Below, piece after piece: positions 1 through 8,695 of a stretch of 64,000 bases of DNA (position 1 is the first letter of the stretch; each line of letters starts with the position of its first letter). Below the pieces are notes generated by a model. The model searched no databases, was not told the DNA's origin, and saw only the letters and a program-made list of their open reading frames with translations. The position numbers and the translations under genes are program-made. This DNA comes from Halomonas alkalisoli (GTDB taxonomy: Bacteria; Pseudomonadota; Gammaproteobacteria; Pseudomonadales; Halomonadaceae), in contig NZ_JAKCMI010000028.1 in the NCBI RefSeq assembly GCF_021412585.1, forward strand, positions 1 through 64,000, given 5' to 3'.

Positions 1-1726
<1,726 letters not shown>

Positions 1727-1830
1727 ATAACCCCAAGGGGTCTGCGCATTACGCGCGCAATTGACGGATACGCAAGGCCCGGTGAGCACCGTGGCCGAGA
1801 CGATCACGCCAGCATGATTCCAACCAGTTT
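1727..1830 (+). other. 23S-5S internal transcribed spacer
   Basis: A spacer of about 104 bases between the 23S and 5S genes. It contains no tRNA-like cloverleaf. It ends in AACCAGTTTTGCCTGACG, the usual transition into 5S in gammaproteobacterial rrn operons. Confidence 0.85.
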
Positions 1831-1949
1831 TGCCTGACGACCATAGCGTTCGGGAACCACCTGATCCCATGCCGAACTCAGCAGTGAAACCGCTCAGCGC
1901 CGATGGTAGTGTGGGGTCTCCCCATGCGAGAGTAGGTCATCGTCAGGCA
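1831..1949 (+). rRNA. rrf: 5S ribosomal RNA
   Basis: About 119 bases, starting TGCCTGACGACC and ending CGTCAGGCA, so the first and last nine bases pair as the terminal helix of 5S rRNA. The internal conserved segments CCGAACTCAG and GTGTGGGGTCTCCCCATG are present. It lies about 104 bases after the 23S end, the normal rrn order, and is followed by a strong hairpin terminator. Confidence 0.97.
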
Positions 1950-1958
1950 TTTATTCAG

Positions 1959-1983
1959 AAGCCCCGGCCATTGGTCGGGGCTT
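1959..1983 (+). terminator. rrn operon terminator hairpin
   Basis: The inverted repeat AAGCCCCGGCC / GGTCGGGGCTT with a short loop lies ten bases after the 5S gene. It is G+C-rich, but the following U-run is weak (CGCTATTT). Termination is probably completed by the stronger hairpin at 2056. Confidence 0.7.
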
Positions 1984-1989
1984 CGCTAT

Positions 1990-2042
1990 TTGGGGGTCTC
2001 CCATGGAGAGTAGCGGAGCGCCGCCCGGATCATCGTCAGGCA
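1990..2042 (+). pseudogene. Decayed 5S rRNA 3' remnant
   Basis: The segment repeats the last third of the neighbouring 5S gene in damaged form. It reads GGGGTCTCCCATGGAGAGTAG (one base skipped twice relative to the intact copy), then about 17 unrelated bases, then ATCATCGTCAGGCA, which matches the intact 3' terminus TCATCGTCAGGCA. The 5' two thirds of 5S are absent, so no functional RNA can form. The simplest reading is a tandem 5S duplicate that has mostly been deleted. Confidence 0.6.
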
Positions 2043-2055
2043 CCTATCCCAAAAA

Positions 2056-2085
2056 CCCCAGTCTCGAAAGAGGCTGGGGTTTTTT
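2056..2085 (+). terminator. Rho-independent terminator (rrn)
   Basis: Stem CCCCAGTCTC / GAGGCTGGGG with a GAAA-type loop, followed directly by TTTTTT. This is a textbook intrinsic terminator on the plus strand and probably the main stop for the rrn operon. Confidence 0.85.
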
Positions 2086-2099
2086 CTATATTGCTCTGC

Positions 2100-2137
2100 A
2101 TAAAACTAAATCACCTCCGGAAGTACCGGAGGTGATT
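2100..2137 (-). terminator. Terminator for the acidic exported protein gene
   Basis: A perfect 12-bp stem, AATCACCTCCGG / CCGGAGGTGATT, with a five-base loop. On the minus strand it is followed by TTTAGTTTTAT, so it suits termination of the minus-strand gene ending at 2213. On the plus strand there is no T-run. Confidence 0.7.
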
Positions 2138-2212
2138 ATTGCGGACCAACCTGAGGAGTGGTTGGTTACCCGTCCCTGGGTAGAGTCGAGCGTCCGTGAG
2201 GGCGATCAGCTA

Positions 2213-2491
2213 TTACCAATTCTGATCATCATCTTCGTCCTCAACTTCCCACTCTTCCTCCTCATTCTCTTCTTCCCACTCCTCGGCGTTCCACTCTTCC
2301 TCTTCGTTCTCATACTCGGTGCCAGCACCGGCGCCAAAGCCGTCATCGGCTTCGCCCTCAGGAGCGGTTTCCTGCGGAACCGGCTCTTGCTCCTCTTCCT
2401 CGTGGAAGTCGGCAAATGCCAGCGGGCTGGCTGCAAGACCAAAAGTGATACCAACAATACCGAGTTTCTTGAGGAATTCCTTGGACATCAT
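2213..2491 (-). CDS. Small, extremely acidic exported protein (unknown family)
   Basis: A 92-residue protein from the chosen start. An N-terminal Sec-type signal peptide is visible: Lys-containing n-region (MMSKEFLKK), hydrophobic core LGIVGITFGLAA, and an A-F-A/D cleavage site about 26 residues in. The mature part is almost entirely Glu, Asp, Trp, Asn and Gly with runs such as EEEEWEVEDEDDD and no Cys, so it is probably disordered at low salt. The first ATG (2497) lies directly against the GGAGGT Shine-Dalgarno; the ATG at 2491 is six bases from it and is preferred. It stands alone between two terminators. No function is recognised; cation binding in the periplasm or salt-dependent folding are guesses. 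Confidence 0.75.
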   Translation of the reverse strand: MMSKEFLKKLGIVGITFGLAASPLAFADFHEEEEQEPVPQETAPEGEADDGFGAGAGTEYENEEEEWNAEEWEEENEEEEWEVEDEDDDQNW

Positions 2492-2836
2492 GTGCATACC
2501 TCCATTGGAGTCTGACTTGAAGTGCCTTGGTGAAGCCTGGGGCTTCGTGCGTCATGGCGGTGAAGAGTGGCCTCGAGAGTCGCCTCGATCATAAAGCTCA
2601 ACCCGCACGTCTTGCTCACTCTGAGGAATGCAGACTACGGACCAGTTTTGCCAAGAATATGATAAATCTTTTTATATCAATTATTTGTGCGCTGATTCGT
2701 GGGTCGGCTGGTGCCGGTTGATGGGCTGAAAAAGTGGTGATATCTGACACATGCGCCCATGTAACACGTGCGAGTTGTTCTCACTTCCTTTCCTTCGCTT
2801 GGCTGTCGGATGTGAAGGGGGTTGCCCGGGGGGGCG
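2492..2836. other. Intergenic region upstream of the acidic gene
   Basis: About 345 bases between the acidic gene start and the gdhA terminator. The minus-strand Shine-Dalgarno of the acidic gene sits at its left edge. An A+T-rich block at about 2650-2695, unusual in this G+C-rich neighbourhood, is the likely promoter area, but no convincing -35/-10 pair could be fixed. No ORF here has a ribosome-binding site or protein-like composition. Confidence 0.5.
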
Positions 2837-2866
2837 AAAAAACCCGGTGCCAGTGGCGCCGGGTTT
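2837..2866 (-). terminator. gdhA terminator
   Basis: On the minus strand the stem AAACCCGGCGCC / GGCACCGGGTTT is followed by TTTTCGCC. It begins 31 bases past the gdhA stop codon. Intrinsic terminator for gdhA. Confidence 0.85.
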
Positions 2867-2897
2867 GGAGGGCGGGGAGGGTGCTGGTGAGTGCGGT

Positions 2898-4250
2898 CTA
2901 GACCACACCCTGTTCGATCATGGCATCGGCTACCTTGCGGAAGCCGGCAATGTTGGCACCGAGTACCAGGTTCGTCGGTTCGTCAAACTCACTGGCGGTA
3001 TCGGAACATTGCTTGTGGATGTCGGCCATGATGGCCTGCAGCTTGGTGTCGACCTTCTCAAGGGGCCACTGCTGCATGCTGCTGTTCTGGGCCATCTCGA
3101 GCTGGCTGGTGGCCACGCCGCCGGCATTGGCGGCCTTGCCGGGCCCGTAGGCGATTCGAGACTCGAGAAAGCGATCGACGGCATCGGCGGTGGAGGCCAT
3201 GTTGGAGCCTTCGCTGATGCAGTGGATACCGTTCTCGAGCAGGGCCCGGGCATCGGCTTCCGTTACCTCGTTCTGGGTGGCGCTGGGGAAGGCGATATCG
3301 CCCTTGATGCGCCATACGGCGTGGCCGTCTGAGGGGTAGTCCTGGGCGTCGATGTAGTGAGCTTCGGGGTGATGCTCGACATATTCACGCAAGGAGGTGC
3401 GCTTGACCTCCTTGAGCAGCTTGAGGGTATCCAGGTCGATACCTTCTGGATGATGGACGGTGCCGCGGGAATCGGAGCAGGTGACCGGCCGGGCGCCGAG
3501 CTGGTAGAGCTTCTCGATGGTGTAGGTGGCCACGTTGCCGGCACCCGATACCAGGCAGGTCTTGCCCAGGATGCTGTCGCCGCGTGCCTCGAGCATGTTC
3601 TGGGCAAAGTAGACCGCACCATAGCCGGTGGCCTCCTTGCGGCCGAGGGAGCCGCCCCAGTTCAGCCCCTTGCCGGTGAGAATGCCTTCATAGCGGCCCG
3701 TGAGACGCTTGTACTGGCCGTACAGGTAGCCGATTTCTCTGGCACCAACGCCGATGTCACCGGCTGGCACGTCGGTGGTAGGGCCGATATGACGATACAG
3801 CTCGGCCATGAAGGACTGGCAGAAACGCATGATTTCGCCATCGGACTTGCCCTTCGGATCGAAGTTGGAGCCACCCTTGCCACCGCCGATGGGAAGTCCG
3901 GTCAGCGCGTTCTTGAAGATCTGTTCGAAGCCCAGGAACTTGATGATGCTGGCATTGACGCTGGGATGAAAGCGCAGGCCTCCCTTATAGGGGCCCAGCG
4001 CAGAATTGAACTGGACCCGATAGCCCTTGTTGACATGTACCCGTCCGGCGTCATCGGTCCAGCTGACGCGAAACATGATCTGTCGTTCAGGTTCGACGAT
4101 ACGCTCGATGATGCTGTGCTGATGGTAGCGAGGCGTCGTGTCGAGGAGCGGGCGCAGGCACTCGAGCACTTCTTCTGCAGCCTGATAGAACTCGCCCTGG
4201 GCCGGACTGCTTTTCCTGAGCCCTTCAAGGGTATCGTGCACGTAGGTCAT
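2898..4250 (-). CDS. gdhA: NADP-specific glutamate dehydrogenase
   Basis: A 450-residue enzyme, close to the 447 of E. coli GdhA. It catalyses reductive amination of 2-oxoglutarate with ammonium and NADPH (EC 1.4.1.4) in the cytoplasm. The N-terminal substrate domain carries GPYKGGLRFHPSVN and GLPIGGGKGGSNFDPKG, holding the catalytic lysines, then PAGDIGVGAREIGYLYGQYK. The C-terminal Rossmann domain has VSGAGNVATYTIEKL, and ANAGGVATSQLEMAQN near the end. The start codon has only a weak purine stretch before it. It is monocistronic, with its own terminator, and the upstream region holds NtrC-like sites, pointing to nitrogen control. In halophiles glutamate is also a compatible solute, so both roles are plausible. 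Confidence 0.97.
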   Translation of the reverse strand: MTYVHDTLEGLRKSSPAQGEFYQAAEEVLECLRPLLDTTPRYHQHSIIERIVEPERQIMFRVSWTDDAGRVHVNKGYRVQFNSALGPYKGGLRFHPSVNASIIKFLGFEQIFKNALTGLPIGGGKGGSNFDPKGKSDGEIMRFCQSFMAELYRHIGPTTDVPAGDIGVGAREIGYLYGQYKRLTGRYEGILTGKGLNWGGSLGRKEATGYGAVYFAQNMLEARGDSILGKTCLVSGAGNVATYTIEKLYQLGARPVTCSDSRGTVHHPEGIDLDTLKLLKEVKRTSLREYVEHHPEAHYIDAQDYPSDGHAVWRIKGDIAFPSATQNEVTEADARALLENGIHCISEGSNMASTADAVDRFLESRIAYGPGKAANAGGVATSQLEMAQNSSMQQWPLEKVDTKLQAIMADIHKQCSDTASEFDEPTNLVLGANIAGFRKVADAMIEQGVV

Positions 4251-4281
4251 GTGTATTCCCGATTAAAAGTGGATTGAGGCC

Positions 4282-4311
4282 ACTATAATCCAATGCACCA
4301 TTATGCAGCAA
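4282..4311 (-). promoter_or_regulatory. Candidate sigma-70 promoter of gdhA
   Basis: Read on the minus strand: TTGCTG (4311-4306), an 18-base spacer, then TATAGT (4287-4282), about 30 bases before the gdhA start codon. The -10 fits well and the -35 only in its first three bases. It overlaps the proximal NtrC-like site. Confidence 0.4.
4294..4310. promoter_or_regulatory. NtrC-like binding site, proximal
   Basis: TGCACCATTATGCAGCA is a 17-bp imperfect palindrome fitting the NtrC pattern TGCACY-N5-GGTGCA in all but two positions. It lies about 45 bp upstream of gdhA and overlaps the -35 region. A second copy of the same left half lies 85 bp further upstream. Confidence 0.45.
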
Positions 4312-4378
4312 CTGTATGGGTCATGCTGGGATTAGACATAGATATGAGGCGAAATTGCTTTTAAAAGGCAATAAGCTG

Positions 4379-4395
4379 TGCACCATTATCGACCA
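4379..4395. promoter_or_regulatory. NtrC-like binding site, distal
   Basis: TGCACCATTATCGACCA shares its first eleven bases (TGCACCATTAT) exactly with the site at 4294; the right half is weaker. The spacing between the two sites is 85 bp, close to eight helical turns, as expected for cooperative activator binding. Confidence 0.4.
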
Positions 4396-4503
4396 CTAAG
4401 CATTGTTCATAAACGATGTTCAAACGATATGTCTGTTCACGCCCATGCCCGACAGATGGCTGGTATCATGTATTCCCTTGAATAGACCGGGAGTTCCGAA
4501 ACC

Positions 4504-4947
4504 TTGACCCTGACGACACCGGCCCTGCTGTTTCCTGCCATTTCGCTGCTGCTGCTGGCCTATACCAATCGGTTTCTGGTACTGGCGCAGCTGATCCGCA
4601 AGCTGGCGGAGGAGGAGCGCAGCCTTCACCAGGCCGCTACGGCACGCCAGATTTTGCTGCTGCGCAGAAGGATCTCACTGACCAAGCGCATGCAGGTTGC
4701 TGGTGTGCTGAGTTTTCTGCTTTGCACCCTGTCGATGTTTGCCCTTTTCCTCTCGCTAGAGCTGCTGGGCATGATCCTGTTCGGGGCGAGTTTGGTCACG
4801 CTGTCCGTGTCCCTGGTCTATTCACTCTGGGAGGTGACGATTTCAACGAATGCGCTGAACGTGCAGCTACAGGATATCGAGGCGCTGGGTGGCAGGCAGA
4901 GCCGTAGCGGGAGCGCCTCGCGAGATGAGCCGAAGGAGGCCCCTTGA
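4504..4947 (+). CDS. DUF2721 family membrane protein
   Basis: A 147-residue protein with three predicted hydrophobic segments: residues about 5-27 (starting with the family motif LTTPALLFPAISLLLLAYTN), 65-85 and 88-108. The segment RFLVLAQLIRKL after the first helix is also typical of DUF2721. The function of the family is unknown. The start is TTG with a GGGAG ribosome-binding site ten bases upstream; there is no better ATG. The last bases overlap the rlmM start codon (the shared string is TTGA), so the two are probably translationally coupled. Confidence 0.8.
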   Translation: MTLTTPALLFPAISLLLLAYTNRFLVLAQLIRKLAEEERSLHQAATARQILLLRRRISLTKRMQVAGVLSFLLCTLSMFALFLSLELLGMILFGASLVTLSVSLVYSLWEVTISTNALNVQLQDIEALGGRQSRSGSASRDEPKEAP

Positions 4948-6041
4948 CACGGCAAGTTCAAGCGGAAGAGAAGTCCCCGCTACCCGATCGGATGCTGTTC
5001 TATTGCCGGCCCGGTTTCGAGGCTGACCTGGCGGCTGAAATCGATTCCCGCGCCAGGGGGCTCGGGTGGTCCGGGCAGGCGGAATACGACCCTCAGGCCG
5101 GGTACGTCTGCTTTCATGTGTCGGACGCACGTTCCGTCAACCTGCTCCAGCGTGAACTGCCGCTGGAAGGGTTGATATTTGCGCGGCAGAGCCTGGTTGC
5201 GCTTCCGGCACTGACGCTGTCACGGGAGAACCGTCTGTCGCCGATCATCGAGCAGGTGGTGGCGAGTGGCTGGAGCTTCGATGCCATCTGGCATGAAACG
5301 CCCGATACCAATGACGGCAAGGCTCTCTCGGGGCTGATCAAGGCGCTGACACGCCCCCTCGAGTCGATGCTGAAGAAGCGGGGGGCGCTACGCCGCAAGG
5401 CCGCCGGTCGCAGGCTTCACCTGTTGTGGAGCGATGGCGATCGGGTGCAGCTTGGGATGAGCTTCCCCGGCAACCGCAGCGAGCTGCCGGGTGGCATTCG
5501 GCGCCTGCGTTTCCCTCATGCCGCACCGAGTCGCTCGACCCTCAAGCTGGAGGAGGCCTGGCATGAGTTCGTGCCGCGCGATCAGTGGGACGAGCGATTG
5601 GCCGAGGGCATGCAGGCGGCCGACCTCGGTGCGGCGCCGGGAGGCTGGACCTGGCAGCTGGTGGCGCGAGGCATGAATGTCTTTGCCATCGATAACGGTC
5701 CGATGGATAAAGCCCTGATGGCGACGGGACTGGTGGAGCACCTGCGAGAAGACGGCTTCGTCTGGCAGCCGCCTGGCCGGCTCGACTGGCTGGTGTGCGA
5801 CATCGTCGACAAGCCATCAAGAGTCATGGCCATGGTGCAGCGCTGGCTGGTGCAACGCTGGTGTCGGGAGGCGGTCTTCAACCTGAAGCTGCCGATGAAG
5901 CGCCGCTGGGAGGAGGTGACTCTCTGCCTTTCCGGGCTGGAGGCTGCGCTGTTTGAAGCCGGCGTGCGGGCGGAGATACGCTGCCGGCATCTTTACCATG
6001 ACCGGGAAGAGGTCACGGTGCATGTCAGGTTGCTGGACTGA
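4944..6041 (+). CDS. rlmM: 23S rRNA C2498 2'-O-ribose methyltransferase RlmM
   Basis: A 365-residue protein, against 366 in E. coli RlmM (YgdE). It uses S-adenosylmethionine to methylate the ribose of C2498 in 23S rRNA. Near the N-terminus MLFYCRPGFEADLAAEI matches the start of the THUMP-like region; the Rossmann methyltransferase motif AADLGAAPGGWTWQL begins at residue about 227, and VCDIVDKP carries the catalytic Asp. Homologues start at the internal ATG (4992), but the TTG at 4944 has a much stronger Shine-Dalgarno (AAGGAGG, four bases away) and overlaps the stop of the upstream gene, so it is chosen. Confidence 0.93.
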   Translation: MTRQVQAEEKSPLPDRMLFYCRPGFEADLAAEIDSRARGLGWSGQAEYDPQAGYVCFHVSDARSVNLLQRELPLEGLIFARQSLVALPALTLSRENRLSPIIEQVVASGWSFDAIWHETPDTNDGKALSGLIKALTRPLESMLKKRGALRRKAAGRRLHLLWSDGDRVQLGMSFPGNRSELPGGIRRLRFPHAAPSRSTLKLEEAWHEFVPRDQWDERLAEGMQAADLGAAPGGWTWQLVARGMNVFAIDNGPMDKALMATGLVEHLREDGFVWQPPGRLDWLVCDIVDKPSRVMAMVQRWLVQRWCREAVFNLKLPMKRRWEEVTLCLSGLEAALFEAGVRAEIRCRHLYHDREEVTVHVRLLD

Positions 6042-6109
6042 TTCCATCTGCAATGACTGAGGGTGGTAGAATCAGTCCATTCAAACCGGAGCGGTCCGAT
6101 GTGGGTGGC

Positions 6110-6397
6110 CTAATAGGACGGCTCATAGATACGGATGGTCTCATCCTCGGTCAGAAGCGGCCAGATGCGCTGCATGACCCGGGAACGCTCCTCGCTGTTG
6201 TACCACTCCTTCCAGGCGCGAAGGTCGCGCCACTTGGTGATCATCAGGCGTCTGTCGCTGTGCCCGAGTTCCATGAGTGTCTCGCCGCCCACAAAGCCCC
6301 TGGCTCCCAAGGACCAGCGGATGGCCTCACGGGCAGCCTCCTCGTATTCTTCTTCCAGGCCGGGCATGATGCGACGTTCGATAATGATCTTGATCAT
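6110..6397 (-). CDS. Antibiotic biosynthesis monooxygenase (ABM) domain protein
   Basis: A 95-residue ferredoxin-like protein of the ABM superfamily. Typical features are an opening beta strand with MIKIIIERRIMPGLEEEYEEAAREA, then GFVGGETLMELG, then ITKWRDLRAWKEWYNSEERSRV, the helix that in this fold packs at the dimer interface. Members act on quinones, haem or polyketides, or have no known substrate, so the reaction cannot be given. It is divergent from tusA with only 31 bases between the start codons, so the two promoters must overlap the opposite coding regions. A GGGAG ribosome-binding site precedes the ATG. Confidence 0.8.
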   Translation of the reverse strand: MIKIIIERRIMPGLEEEYEEAAREAIRWSLGARGFVGGETLMELGHSDRRLMITKWRDLRAWKEWYNSEERSRVMQRIWPLLTEDETIRIYEPSY

Positions 6398-6428
6398 CTA
6401 AGCTGACTCCCTACACCGAGGTCGATCG

Positions 6429-6680
6429 ATGGTTGATACTGCCGACTCCCTGCCGGAATTTCAGGCTGAACTGGACACTAGCGGTCTCTACTGCCCGGAA
6501 CCCATCATGCTGATGCACAACAAGGTCCGGGACATGCAGACAGGCGAGGTACTCAAGGTGGTGGCCACCGACCCGGCCACCACCCGGGACGTGCCGAAAT
6601 TCTGCAGCTTTCTGGGTCATGAGTTGCTGGCTCAGCAGGCGTCGGATGAACGGTACCTCTACTTTATCCGCTTAGGCTGA
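6429..6680 (+). CDS. tusA: Sulfurtransferase TusA
   Basis: An 83-residue protein of the TusA/SirA family, matching the usual length of about 81. The catalytic Cys is C22 in the motif LDTSGLYCPEPIMLMHNKVR. VVATDPATTRDVPKFCSFLGHELL follows as in E. coli TusA. It accepts persulfide sulfur from a cysteine desulfurase and passes it to the Tus relay for 2-thiouridine in tRNA, and to other sulfur users. None of tusBCD or tusE is nearby. A large hairpin lies directly after the stop codon. Confidence 0.93.
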   Translation: MVDTADSLPEFQAELDTSGLYCPEPIMLMHNKVRDMQTGEVLKVVATDPATTRDVPKFCSFLGHELLAQQASDERYLYFIRLG

Positions 6681-6687
6681 TGTATCG

Positions 6688-6740
6688 CCAGACCTTGCAC
6701 GAAAAGTGCCTGAGCTTGCTGGCTTTCGTGCATGGTCTGG
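6688..6740 (+). repeat. Large near-perfect inverted repeat after tusA
   Basis: The left arm CCAGACCTTGCACGAAA (6688-6704) and the right arm TTTCGTGCATGGTCTGG (6724-6740) pair over 17 positions with one mismatch around a 19-base loop. It starts seven bases after the tusA stop. No U-run follows on either strand, so it is not a classical terminator. It may act as a 3' RNA-stabilising structure or a bidirectional block between convergent genes. Confidence 0.75.
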
Positions 6741-6788
6741 CCCGGCGGTAGGGAGCTGTGGTGGGCGACGACCTATGCCCTGGCAGTC

Positions 6789-7499
6789 TCAGCCGGAGGT
6801 CGCCGACTCTTCGGGAGCCACCATCAGTGCCAGGGCTTCCAGCGTGCCGGGGTCCTGTTCCCGGATGCGGCTGGCGATGCTGCGCTGGAAGAAATAGACC
6901 ATGCGGTGGCGGCTGTGGCCGGGGTAGAGGCAGGGGTCTCCGGGGAGCACGGGAGTGGACTCGATCAGTTTCTCGTCGGCCAGCAAGGCTTCAGTGTTGC
7001 CATCGCTGTAGAGGCGCCAGCCGAATACCTGCTTCAGCTGCCACGGGCCGCGGTCGTCATCGACGCATAGGGCATGGGTGCCCAGGGTGTCTGGCAATTG
7101 CTGTATCAGGGTGATGTCACGCGTCTCTTCGTAATCGAAGTAGGCGGCGGCATGCTCCAGCTCGTAGGCCTTGTGAGGCGGTGCCGTCTCCATCAGTTCC
7201 TCGGTTTCCGGATCTCGGTAACCGACGAAGCTGCCGTGCTCGGAGTCGTCGATGTAATGGCAGGGCGTCAGCGCCTCCATCCAGGGGACCAGGCCCACTA
7301 CCTCTCCATCCTCGCGGAGGCCCCAGGCGAGAATCGGCATGCCGTAGAAGGAGTCGGGGTCGGAGGCGAGACGATAGACCATCTCCAGGCCGTCGAGCTC
7401 TGGAGAAAGGCGTATCAGGCGTCGCTTGGCCAACTGTTTCTGGCGCATCGTTTCCAGGTCGATGACCCGGGCAGGGCGGGGTGACATTGTCATACCCAT
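6789..7499 (-). CDS. Conserved-looking protein of unknown function
   Basis: A 236-residue soluble protein with no signal peptide or membrane segment and no family that I recognise. It is moderately acidic, with a Lys/Arg-rich start (RQKQLAKRRLIRLSPELDG) and a central stretch around LAWGLREDGEVVGLVPWMEAL, followed by HYIDDSEHGSFVGYRDPETEEL. There are no obvious catalytic motifs. A strong ribosome-binding site (GGAGGGAG) precedes the first of three closely spaced ATGs. It lies downstream of the DUF3080 lipoprotein gene on the same strand with 137 bases between. Third-position G+C bias supports it as a real gene. Confidence 0.7.
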   Translation of the reverse strand: MGMTMSPRPARVIDLETMRQKQLAKRRLIRLSPELDGLEMVYRLASDPDSFYGMPILAWGLREDGEVVGLVPWMEALTPCHYIDDSEHGSFVGYRDPETEELMETAPPHKAYELEHAAAYFDYEETRDITLIQQLPDTLGTHALCVDDDRGPWQLKQVFGWRLYSDGNTEALLADEKLIESTPVLPGDPCLYPGHSRHRMVYFFQRSIASRIREQDPGTLEALALMVAPEESATSG

Positions 7500-7636
7500 G
7501 ATCTCCCTCCAGATTCTGCATGGGCCGAGCTGTAAAGGGTCACGGCTGCGGCAAGGCTGACGGGATCCACACCTACCTACTTGTTCCCACCAATATCACA
7601 GAGTCACCTTGCAAGTTAAGCCTGACGAAAGGTTTT

Positions 7637-8695
7637 TCACTCACAGCGCTCGGCGAGCGCCTGCCAATGACGCCGATGTATATCGCGTGCGGCGAGAAAA
7701 GCGGGGAGCGGCGCTGCGGGATTATCCAGCGACAGCCAGCGGTCACGATAGTGGGCGACGGCTTCGGGAGGGGGGACATGGCTCTCCAGCAGCGCGTCGA
7801 TGGCGCCCAGCCAGTGGGTGGCTTGTGCTTCGAGGTCGTCCAGCCACTCGGCTGCCGGCTTCTGCTGGAATAGCGACTTCAGTTCGGAGCCGGCCTCAGC
7901 CAGCGGCCGACAGCTTGCTGTATCGGCCAGACTGGCTTCCAGTAGCGCATTGGCTTCACCGAGGCGCTGTTCTGCCAGCAGCAGGGCCCGCAGCACTTCT
8001 GCTGTCAGTGGTCGGCGGCGAAGGGTGTCGAGGTGCCCCTCGAGGGTTGACGACGCATGCTGCCACTCCTGGCTGAACTGGTTCAGCGTGGCGGCGTGCA
8101 GCCACTCGATGGCTGCCAATTGCTCATCGATGGCGTCACGTGAATCGGGTTCCAGAGGAGAGCTGGCCCGGGAGAAGCTGCCGGTCCACTCATCGGAGTC
8201 AAACAGGGTGTTCCAACTGACCAGTGGCAGTTGCTCGGTCTTGGCCATGGTAAGTCGTGCCAGGCGATCGCGATTGTTCTCGGAGAGTGCCGCCGGCACC
8301 TCGCTGTGCCAGCAGTCATGGAGGCGTCGCCAGAGCTCCAGTTCGTAGATCCAGCGCTGGCTGGGTGGAGCGACCCGGCCTAGCTGATTGTTCCTGGCAG
8401 CCACCAGCGAGGTGATATGACATTCTCGCAGGGCGTAGACATCGAGCATGCCCTCGCGGGTTTCGGGAATCTCGAACAGGCGCTCGCGCCGTTCGGGAAA
8501 GGCGCCGATATTGGTGGGGGCGCCGGGCTGTGGCGCCGGTTGCCCCAGCGCCTCGGCGAGGTCGCGCTGGTAGCTCGTCAGCAGGGCTTCACCTTCGCCA
8601 CTGCCACCGCAGCCGACCAGCAAGGCCGCGGTCATCAGGCCGGCCATGCATCGCTTCAGGCAGCACTCAGCTGCGCGGGATCTCGATTGCGCCAT
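7637..8695 (-). CDS. DUF3080 family lipoprotein
   Basis: A 352-residue predicted lipoprotein. The N-terminus has basic residues, then MAGLMTAALLVGC with a lipobox (LLVGC, modified Cys at about residue 29) followed by Gly-Gly-Ser. The rest is mainly helical, with conserved-looking segments LREC, SLVAARNNQLGRVAPPSQRW and ELWRRLHDCW that match the DUF3080 family of gammaproteobacterial lipoproteins; function unknown. The ORF start overlaps the end of the MATE gene by 29 bases and has a G-rich stretch before it; an internal ATG at 8647 would also keep the signal peptide but lose its positive n-region. Probably co-transcribed with the MATE gene. Confidence 0.8.
   Translation of the reverse strand: MAQSRSRAAECCLKRCMAGLMTAALLVGCGGSGEGEALLTSYQRDLAEALGQPAPQPGAPTNIGAFPERRERLFEIPETREGMLDVYALRECHITSLVAARNNQLGRVAPPSQRWIYELELWRRLHDCWHSEVPAALSENNRDRLARLTMAKTEQLPLVSWNTLFDSDEWTGSFSRASSPLEPDSRDAIDEQLAAIEWLHAATLNQFSQEWQHASSTLEGHLDTLRRRPLTAEVLRALLLAEQRLGEANALLEASLADTASCRPLAEAGSELKSLFQQKPAAEWLDDLEAQATHWLGAIDALLESHVPPPEAVAHYRDRWLSLDNPAAPLPAFLAARDIHRRHWQALAERCE

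Noticed and set aside
1727..1830. tRNA gene in the 23S-5S spacer
   Set aside because: No cloverleaf or T-loop sequence (GTTCRANYC) could be found there.
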